Positions 16,405-21,810 of a DNA stretch of 21,810 nucleotides are shown in pieces. A model generated the notes under the pieces. It saw only the letters and a program-made list of their open reading frames with translations, was not told the DNA's origin and ran no database searches. Origin of the DNA: Candidatus Uhrbacteria bacterium RIFOXYB12_FULL_58_10 (lineage in GTDB: Bacteria; Patescibacteriota; Patescibacteriia; 2-12-FULL-57-11); NCBI GenBank assembly GCA_943359495.1, contig CALRHY010000003.1, forward strand, positions 1-21,810. The letters are read 5' to 3'. The number at the start of each line of letters is the position of its first letter. Positions within the stretch are counted from its first letter, which is position 1. Both the position numbers and the translations under genes were made by a program.

Positions 16405-17517
16405 TTATATCTTACGACCGCTTTCCTTCCATCTCCCCAGCAAATCGCTCACCGTACGGCGTATTTTGTCTTGAAAGATCGGTGCATCAAAACGCATAGC
16501 ATGGCTACGAATGCGTTCCGGAGAAAAACGTGACGGATCAAAACGCAAAACAGTGTGAGCAAGATGTTCCCACTGTTGGTTTTCGAGAAACACCCCCGTT
16601 TCCCCTGGCACCACGGTTTCGAGCGCACCACCCGAACCATAGGCAATAACAGGGCGTCCAGACGCCATAGCTTCAATGGCAGTAATCCCGAAATCTTCGA
16701 CATGCGGATGGAGGAACGCTGCGCATTTGCGGTACAAATCTGCCCGTTCTTCGTCGGAAACGCGTCCGACAAACCGCACGGTCTTGCCGGCCATGCGCCG
16801 CAATCGCGCTTCTTCGGGGCCAACACCGAAGACAACGAGTGGCATGCCCAATTTGGTAAATGCTTGAACGACCACGTCAAAACGTTTGTACGAAACCAAG
16901 CGTCCACCAACCAAGAAAAAGTTTTCGTGACGTGGGGCGATGGAAAAATCTTTCATGGAAACGGGCGGATGGATCACCACGCTCTCACGGCCGTAATATT
17001 TGCGAATCCGCTTTCGTACCGTTTCAGAATTTGCGATGAATGCATCGACACGGTCCGCCGACAAGCGATCCCACAAACGCAATTTGCTTAAGACTGGCGC
17101 GAGCAGCGCTTTGACTGGGCCAGAGAGCTGCAAATCTTCCACATAGGCATGCGTGTCCGTCCATAAATATCGCGTTGGCGTGTGGCAATACGAAATATGG
17201 AACGTTTCCGGTCGCGTCAGGACGCCTTTTGCAAAGGCTGAAGAGGAAGAAAGAACAAAATCGTAGGGCGCGAGATCATAACTCTCGGTTGCCGTCGGCA
17301 TCAGCGGAAGAAACCAACGGTAATAGCGAACCGCACCAGGGAAGCGCTGCAAAAAAGAGGTGCGGACATCCCACGAACGAAACGCGGGGTTTGCCCGCTC
17401 GCGGTCATGGAAAAGTGTATAGAGCGGTGCTTCCGGCCAGGCAGCGTGAAACGCCTGCAAGACCCGCTCAGCGCCGCCATCTTGGGAGAGATAATCGTGA
17501 ACCAAGGCAACCCGCAT
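16405..17517 (-). CDS. GT4-family glycosyltransferase (first in cluster)
   Basis: 370 aa. The N-terminus MRVALVHDYLSQDGGAERVL is typical of WbaZ/mannosyltransferase-like GT4 enzymes, as are the phrases YCHTPTRYLW and ANSETVRKRIRKYYGR. The retaining signature EX7E lies at E274-E282 (EDFGITAIEAM). AGGGC-type ribosome-binding sequence (AAGAAGGGCAGG) precedes the ATG by a few bases. A likely terminator/attenuator at 17535-17564 separates it from the sugar-phosphate transferase gene. Being next to the initiating enzyme, it may add the second sugar, but order of action cannot be proven from gene order. Confidence 0.94.
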   Translation of the reverse strand: MRVALVHDYLSQDGGAERVLQAFHAAWPEAPLYTLFHDRERANPAFRSWDVRTSFLQRFPGAVRYYRWFLPLMPTATESYDLAPYDFVLSSSSAFAKGVLTRPETFHISYCHTPTRYLWTDTHAYVEDLQLSGPVKALLAPVLSKLRLWDRLSADRVDAFIANSETVRKRIRKYYGRESVVIHPPVSMKDFSIAPRHENFFLVGGRLVSYKRFDVVVQAFTKLGMPLVVFGVGPEEARLRRMAGKTVRFVGRVSDEERADLYRKCAAFLHPHVEDFGITAIEAMASGRPVIAYGSGGALETVVPGETGVFLENQQWEHLAHTVLRFDPSRFSPERIRSHAMRFDAPIFQDKIRRTVSDLLGRWKESGRKI

Positions 17518-17534
17518 ATCCTGCCCTTCTTACC

Positions 17535-17564
17535 AAAAAAACCGCCTCGTGGGAAGCAGTTTTT
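17535..17564 (-). terminator. Terminator or attenuator inside the glycan cluster
   Basis: On the minus strand AAAAACTGC pairs with GCGGTTTTT (one G-T pair) around a 10-nt loop, ending in seven T. It lies just after the sugar-transferase stop and may lower expression of the downstream GT genes. Confidence 0.6.
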
Positions 17565-17574
17565 CTATCAAACA

Positions 17575-18963
17575 TCAATACGCCCCCTTTTTATCAAACA
17601 CGACCAACGGCGTCCGCAAGAGAATGGCTAGGTCGAGCAGCGGCGACCAGTGCTCGATGTACCAAAGGTCGAGGCGCGCTTCGTCGGTAAAGCCAAGGTC
17701 TGCACGGCCAGAAATTTGGGCGAGGCCGGTGAGGCCTGGGCGGACGGTCAGCAATTTTTTCTGGGAGGATGTGTAGTCCGCCACCTCTTCGGGGAGATGT
17801 GGCCGTGGGCCAACCAGGCTCATGTCGCCGATCAAGACATTCCAAAATTGCGGCAGCTCATCCAAGCTCCAGCGGCGCAAGAAACGGCCGAACGGCGTCA
17901 CCCAGCGCGGATCTTCTTTCAATTTTGGGACAATACCCGGACGTTCAGAGAGTTTTTTTCTTTCGACCAAACTTTCCGGTGCACCGACGCGCATCGAACG
18001 AAATTTAAAAAACGAAAACAATGTTCCCCGCTCCCCCACCCGCTTACGAATGAAAAAAACTGGCCCGGAAGAATTGAGTGTCACGCACAACGAGATGGCC
18101 GCCATCAGTGGTGCACAAATGAGTAAAAGAAAAAACGAAACGACGACATCAAAGGAACGTTTGTAGATACGACCCCAGCCATCGAGTGGAGTTTGTTTGA
18201 TCTCCAGCAATGGAACGCCGCCAATACTGACGAAAGCGAGCGATGTACGACGGGCAGCAAACAAGTCCGCACTGTAGCGTAGTCCAACTTGCGTTTCATC
18301 AACAAAGCGCAACAACCGTTCGGCGTCGGCGGGACTGATAAGGGAAGCGTCGGCAACAATAAGTTCGTCCAAACCGCTACCACGCCGCTCTTTCAGCAAT
18401 GCCACTTCTGCGCGTTCATCAAAACGCGGATGTGTGGCAACGACCCGGAGGGCTAACCCTGATTCGCGCTGGATCGCACGAAGGAGCGCTGTGGCAGAAG
18501 TCCCTGTCCCAACAATGGCGACCCGACGGTGCCCATATCCCCGCTTCAACAGTTGCAGCTCGACGATCCGAACGCAGATGCGTTCAATGGCGACAAACAA
18601 CACCGAAAGCCCCCAGGCAGCAAGGACAATGAAACGCGAGGCAAAAAATTCTCTGCGGAAAAAAATCAAAATCACCACGGCCATGATTGCCGCAGACGAG
18701 GCCATGAAGACTCGCCATAATTCATCGACCGTGCGCTGCCGCCGCTGCCGATACAAACCAGCGAGCGCAAAAGCAGCCACCCAAAAAATAGCGACCGTGC
18801 AGACGATCAAGACATACCGATCGAACGGGATCAATTGCTGGGCAGGTCGCCAGTCAACAAACGTCGTGAAACGCAAAAAATATGCAGTGAGTGCTGCGGC
18901 AACCACCACGCAATAGTCGAGCGGTAAACGGATGAAGAGAAAGAAAAGTGCGAACCGTGGCAT
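17575..18963 (-). CDS. Polyprenyl-phosphate sugar-1-phosphate transferase (WbaP/WcaJ-like)
   Basis: Starts glycan synthesis by moving a sugar-1-phosphate from a nucleotide sugar to undecaprenyl phosphate in the membrane. 462 aa from ATG 18963 (MPRFALFFLFIRLPLDY). Four N-terminal membrane spans are at about 10-30, 50-70, 87-103 and 110-127. A Rossmann-like segment follows (VAIVGTGTSATALL, 148-161). The C-terminal catalytic domain runs from about 266: KRSFDVVVSFFLLL, the FKFRSM box near 319-324, the DE pair at 368-369 in SLDELPQFWNVLIGDMSLVG, and RPGLTGLAQISGR. The frame is open to 19140, but the upstream part crosses palindromic element B and lacks family features. It lies downstream of rnpB. 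The sugar is not predictable. Confidence 0.95.
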   Translation of the reverse strand: MPRFALFFLFIRLPLDYCVVVAAALTAYFLRFTTFVDWRPAQQLIPFDRYVLIVCTVAIFWVAAFALAGLYRQRRQRTVDELWRVFMASSAAIMAVVILIFFRREFFASRFIVLAAWGLSVLFVAIERICVRIVELQLLKRGYGHRRVAIVGTGTSATALLRAIQRESGLALRVVATHPRFDERAEVALLKERRGSGLDELIVADASLISPADAERLLRFVDETQVGLRYSADLFAARRTSLAFVSIGGVPLLEIKQTPLDGWGRIYKRSFDVVVSFFLLLICAPLMAAISLCVTLNSSGPVFFIRKRVGERGTLFSFFKFRSMRVGAPESLVERKKLSERPGIVPKLKEDPRWVTPFGRFLRRWSLDELPQFWNVLIGDMSLVGPRPHLPEEVADYTSSQKKLLTVRPGLTGLAQISGRADLGFTDEARLDLWYIEHWSPLLDLAILLRTPLVVFDKKGAY

Positions 18964-18981
18964 ATACTCATCATCTCCACT

Positions 18982-19102
18982 TGTCATTGCGAGGAGCCGC
19001 GCGAACCCAAAGGGTAGCCTTTGGCTCGTGGCAATCCACGATTCGGTCGCGATCGTTCCCGACTGGATTGCCGCGGTCACCCGACGCTCCCTCGCAATGA
19101 CA
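18982..19102. repeat. MITE-like palindromic element, copy B (121 bp)
   Basis: Terminal inverted repeats TGTCATTGCGAGG and CCTCGCAATGACA are perfect apart from flanking changes. Inner inverted repeats are GGCAATCCA (19030-19038) and TGGATTGCC (19064-19072). A short hairpin AAAGG/CCTTT sits in the left arm. The element lies in the leader of the sugar-transferase gene, 18 nt upstream of its ATG. A TATATT box on the minus strand abuts its right end (19107-19102), so a transcript from there would carry the folded element in its 5' leader. Confidence 0.85.
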
Positions 19103-19150
19103 ATATACTTAACACTCTTCAGAATACAGGATTCCAACACAAACGCGAAA

Positions 19151-19177
19151 CCCCATCGTCCGAAAAGAACGATGGGG
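19151..19177 (-). terminator. Terminator-like hairpin of rnpB
   Basis: CCCCATCGT pairs with ACGATGGGG around a 9-nt loop. The T tract after it is interrupted (TTTCGCGTTT), so read-through into the sugar-transferase gene is possible. Confidence 0.65.
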
Positions 19178-19180
19178 CTC

Positions 19181-19714
19181 GGAACTCCGCACGGCTGATG
19201 ACGTCGGTCTATAAGCCGAATTCTGTTACCCCGCGAAACGCGGAGCAGATGACCATCTCTCTGTGCAGCCTACCTAATTTGGCCTTGCACCGGACAGGTG
19301 TTTTCCACGGCGCCCCTCTCGAGGCAGCCACGTAAAATCCTTCCATAGGTCGGATCACGTGGCTTGTCGCGTGGTTCGCCAAAAGCGAACTTTACGCGAC
19401 AGTCCCGCGTGGGCTCTTACCCCACGATTTCAACCTTACCCGACCGCTGCCATCCTTGCGGACGCCATGCGGATCTCACCAAGCTGAGCTTGGTTCAGGC
19501 GGTGTCTTTTCTGTTGCACTTTCCCTGGGCTTGGTGTATCCAGCACTCTCTCGTTACCCGAGAGAGTAACTTGATGCATTACTCCCGGTCGTATTTCACG
19601 ACTGTCGTCATCTCCGTTTCCGGAGAAGTGTTCGGACTTTCCTCTCCGCACACGTTTCTTGCGATTCATGCGCAGAGCGGCCATCCAACCAGCGTCATCA
19701 GCACTGCGGAGTGC
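19181..19714 (-). ncRNA. rnpB: RNase P RNA (class A-like)
   Basis: Catalytic RNA that removes the 5' leader of pre-tRNAs. Family marks on the minus strand: AGAGGAAAGTCCGAAC near the 5' end, GTAAGAGCCCACG, GCAAGGCCAAATTAGGTAGG (P15 and the GGU that pairs with tRNA CCA), and ACAGAATTCGGCTTATAGAC at the 3' end. P1 joins GCTGATGACG (5') to CGTCATCAGC (3') and can extend by eight more pairs outward. The predicted transcript is about 534 nt, longer than the usual 350-400. L15 is a simple 10-nt loop, so P16/P17 are missing, and no P18 hairpin is evident. Extra hairpins are at 19545-19567 and 19328-19362. Promoter at 19721-19749. Ends are inferred from P1 and the promoter. Confidence 0.95.
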
Positions 19715-19720
19715 GCGGGG

Positions 19721-19749
19721 AATATATCAAAAAAAGTCCCTTTTGTCAA
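19721..19749 (-). promoter_or_regulatory. Strong sigma70 promoter of rnpB
   Basis: Perfect TTGACA (19749-19744), 17-bp spacer and TATATT (19726-19721). Start about 7 nt downstream, near 19714, which is exactly where the extended P1 helix of the RNA begins. Confidence 0.85.
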
Positions 19750-19763
19750 CGCGGCCTGCAAAA

Positions 19764-19794
19764 CAAAACATCCCCCACAAGGAGGGATGTTTTG
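19764..19794 (-). terminator. Terminator of the adhesin gene
   Basis: AAAACATCCC pairs with GGGATGTTTT around a short loop, followed on the minus strand by G and TTTT. It lies 21 nt after the adhesin stop and just before the rnpB promoter. Confidence 0.8.
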
Positions 19795-19815
19795 TTCGCG
19801 TCTACCGCGAGTATC

Positions 19816-21810
19816 TTACATGTTCTGCTCAATCGTCGGGACAGCTGCGGTTTCTGTGGCCGGATTGAAACCGGTCACTTCTGTCACATCTGCACCGAAG
19901 TGGTAGTTCACGAAGAAGGCGTCAGAGACATCGTCCACCATGGTTGCCCAGGCTTGGCCGTAGAGGCTGGCTGCGAGCGATTCGCTGTTGACCCAGCGCA
20001 GTTCGCCTGCCTTACTCACGACATACACCTTAGCAAGAGATTGAAATTTCACCATGCGGGTACCAGGACGATAGGTGACGTTGGTGCCGAGCGGCAATGC
20101 TGCCATTTCGGCATCAGAGATGGTCACGACATCGTCGAAATTCTGGTACCAAGTGAAGTACACTTTTTCATTTGGGAAGGCGTGGCGTTTGCCATCGGTT
20201 GCGACAAAGTACACCGCGCTGTTGCTGGCGATCTTCACGAGATCTCCAGTGTGTGCACCCAAAACTTGTGGGACTGGTGCTGCTGGAGTTGGGATCACAC
20301 TTCCGCCACCTCCACCACCGCCAGAGCTCCCACCGCCGATCTGGCCGCTTTGGCCGGTCGAGGTAAAGGTCATCGTTGCGGTCTGAGAGAATAGGTTGTT
20401 TCCCATTTTTGCGCCAAAGACCACTGTTCCAGCATTTGTTGAGGTAACTTTATAGATAGCGTCGCCGTTTTGGTCGGTCACGCCACTACCAGACACAGTC
20501 ACCCCTTGGCCGCCACCGCTCAAGATGACCTGTTGACCAATGATTGGTGCACCTTGTGCATCCCGCGCATTGACCGTCATCAGCACGATTGAGGAGCCGT
20601 CAGCTGGCTGTGTCAAAGGAGATACAGTGATGTTGGAGTTACCTTGGTTCATGGCGTGAACGGTGATCTGCACGCTCGGAGCAAGCGAGATACCGTTTGC
20701 ACTTGCGCCGACACCGAAGCTACCAGGAACATCTGCAGTCAAGCTAAAGGTCGCCATACCTTGGGCATCGGAAGTAACGGTCATGCCCGGTGCCACAACC
20801 ACGTTCATGCCGACAGGAACGGATGTCAAGTTGAGGTCAACTGGATAATTCGGAACGATGTTACCGAATTGGTCGATCAAGACAACGGTCACCACAACTG
20901 GATTGCCGCCGTTCGGCAACAAAGAGGTTGGGTAGACAGAGAACTTCGACATCGCTGGATCCGGCGGAACGACAGTGAAATCGAGGGCCACTTTATTCAA
21001 GCTGGTTCCGTTGACTGTTGCAGAAAGCGCAGCCTGACCAACAGTGGTGCCCGTCACCACAAAGGTCACTTGGCCATTGTTATCGGTCACACCGGCGTTG
21101 TTTGCGGTAATCACCACACCACCAAGACTATTGATGTCCGCGAGGTTCACGAGCTGCCCAACGGCTGGCATGTTGGTGTTGGCGTCAGTCAACGTCACCG
21201 TGACCAACGACTGGGTGATGCCGTCAGCAGGAAGGGTGTTTGGCTGCGGATCAACCTTTGAGTTGGACACATCAATCGTGGCCGGCGGCAACAAGCCGAC
21301 AAACGTCACGGTAGCAGTTTGGTTGATCTGTACTTTAGTAAAGCTGTTATCGACTGTTGCAGTGAAGGTTGCGACGCCGCCATTTGGCGAAGAGACCATG
21401 AAGGTCGTATTGCCAGAAGCATCCGTGACACCACCGTTGACTGCGGTCACAACAAGTCCTGCTGGAGCAGCAGCTGCAACGAGCGAAACAGATTGACCGA
21501 CAATGTTGTTTTGGTAAATGTTTTGTGCGTGAACAGTAATAGTGCTTTGTGCAATGCCATCGGCAACGATGGTTTGTTGCGAAGCACCGACGGTTGATTT
21601 TGCCGCATCAGTCACACCAACAAACGTGACGTCCACCGTTTGAGCGATCGGCATACCGTTGACCGAAGCGCCGTACGTCTGGACAATTGGATTACTTTGG
21701 CTTACCTGCACGGTAGAGACGCCTTGTGCGTTTGTTACCGGCATTGCAAAACCTCCCTGTGTATTTCCGTTTAATAGCCAAATTCCACCGATTACCTGCC
21801 CTGCCATGGG
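19816..21810 (-). CDS. Large surface adhesin with Big_1 (invasin-type) repeats, 5' partial
   Basis: At least 663 aa; the reading frame is open at the window's right edge and begins inside an Ig-like repeat, so the true start lies outside. About five Big_1-like beta-sandwich repeats fill residues 1-480, marked by repeated ADGIAQS/ADGITQS, GVTD.NG..TF and VGQ.V.L phrases. A Gly/Ser/Pro linker (about 484-519) follows, then a WYQNF module (523-638) and a 25-residue tail ending in IEQNM. No LPXTG or other known sorting signal is at the C-terminus. Big_1 repeats are known from invasin and intimin, where they extend a binding tip from the cell. The terminal module is therefore a candidate attachment or tip domain. 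Confidence 0.9.
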   Translation of the reverse strand, partial: PMAGQVIGGIWLLNGNTQGGFAMPVTNAQGVSTVQVSQSNPIVQTYGASVNGMPIAQTVDVTFVGVTDAAKSTVGASQQTIVADGIAQSTITVHAQNIYQNNIVGQSVSLVAAAAPAGLVVTAVNGGVTDASGNTTFMVSSPNGGVATFTATVDNSFTKVQINQTATVTFVGLLPPATIDVSNSKVDPQPNTLPADGITQSLVTVTLTDANTNMPAVGQLVNLADINSLGGVVITANNAGVTDNNGQVTFVVTGTTVGQAALSATVNGTSLNKVALDFTVVPPDPAMSKFSVYPTSLLPNGGNPVVVTVVLIDQFGNIVPNYPVDLNLTSVPVGMNVVVAPGMTVTSDAQGMATFSLTADVPGSFGVGASANGISLAPSVQITVHAMNQGNSNITVSPLTQPADGSSIVLMTVNARDAQGAPIIGQQVILSGGGQGVTVSGSGVTDQNGDAIYKVTSTNAGTVVFGAKMGNNLFSQTATMTFTSTGQSGQIGGGSSGGGGGGGSVIPTPAAPVPQVLGAHTGDLVKIASNSAVYFVATDGKRHAFPNEKVYFTWYQNFDDVVTISDAEMAALPLGTNVTYRPGTRMVKFQSLAKVYVVSKAGELRWVNSESLAASLYGQAWATMVDDVSDAFFVNYHFGADVTEVTGFNPATETAAVPTIEQNM
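19894..20241 (-). other. WYQNF module, copy 2 (protein domain)
   Basis: Encodes residues 523-638 of the adhesin fragment. About 60 of 115 aligned positions are identical to copy 1 at 3442-3786, with one single-residue gap. Its halves align to each other: LVKIASNSAVYFVATDGKR with MVKFQSLAKVYVVSKAGEL. Confidence 0.8.

Noticed and set aside
15122..19102. Two palindromic elements as a CRISPR array or composite transposon ends
   Set aside because: Only two copies, 3.7 kb apart, with imperfect palindromes and no spacers. The genes between them are ordinary cluster members and no transposase is present.
18964..19140. Upstream extension of the sugar-transferase frame
   Set aside because: It is a translation of palindromic element B and has no membrane or domain character.
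19364..19906. 180-codon plus-strand frame and other frames across 19181-19714
   Set aside because: They are translations of the RNase P RNA gene on the opposite strand.
1..21810. Alternative genetic code (TGA as Gly)
   Set aside because: All recognised genes are free of internal TGA, and TGA serves as stop (for example ruvA).

Overview
The window looks like a chromosomal segment of a Candidate Phyla Radiation (Patescibacteria) bacterium; Uhrbacteria/Magasanikbacteria-like is a guess. Reasons: a eukaryote-type IleRS, a DUF4012 protein beside a sugar-transferase/glycosyltransferase cluster, a FemX-like gene, large Ig-repeat surface proteins, many orphan ORFs, compact spacing and few strong Shine-Dalgarno sites. 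All real frames are free of internal TGA, so the code is the standard bacterial one, not the TGA-Gly code of Gracilibacteria/SR1. The assignment rests on gene content only.

Layout. 1-102 (-): probable N-terminus of a transposase-like protein running off the left edge. 223-3156 (+): ileS with its own promoter and terminator. 3319-4869 (+): secreted protein with a novel-looking 'WYQNF' module, an Asn/Thr linker and a jelly-roll-like domain. 4990-5598 (+): orphan. 5706-6263 (+): ruvA. 6329-6733 (+): small putative zinc-binding orphan. 6797-7495 (-): coiled-coil orphan behind a near-consensus promoter. 7608-8567 (+): FemABX-family transferase, followed by tRNA-Arg(CCG).

From 19.7 kb down to 8.8 kb everything is on the minus strand. 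In transcription order: RNase P RNA, a polyprenyl-phosphate sugar-1-phosphate transferase, three GT4 glycosyltransferases, a 975-aa DUF4012 membrane protein, and a 659-aa single-pass protein with DUF11/Ig-like repeats. This reads as a surface-glycan cluster: the first enzyme loads a sugar on the lipid carrier, the GT4 enzymes extend it, and the two membrane proteins face outward with unknown roles. No flippase, polymerase or ligase of a known family is in the window. 19816-21810 (-) is the C-terminal part of a large Big_1-type adhesin that ends in the same WYQNF module as the 3319 protein.

The most interesting items are the shared WYQNF module, the glycan cluster with DUF4012 as a possible transferase, the swapped GIHH signature of IleRS, the architecture of the RNase P RNA, a pair of palindromic elements whose interiors are inverted relative to their arms, and several starts where a -10 box sits only a few bases before the ATG, suggesting leaderless mRNAs.
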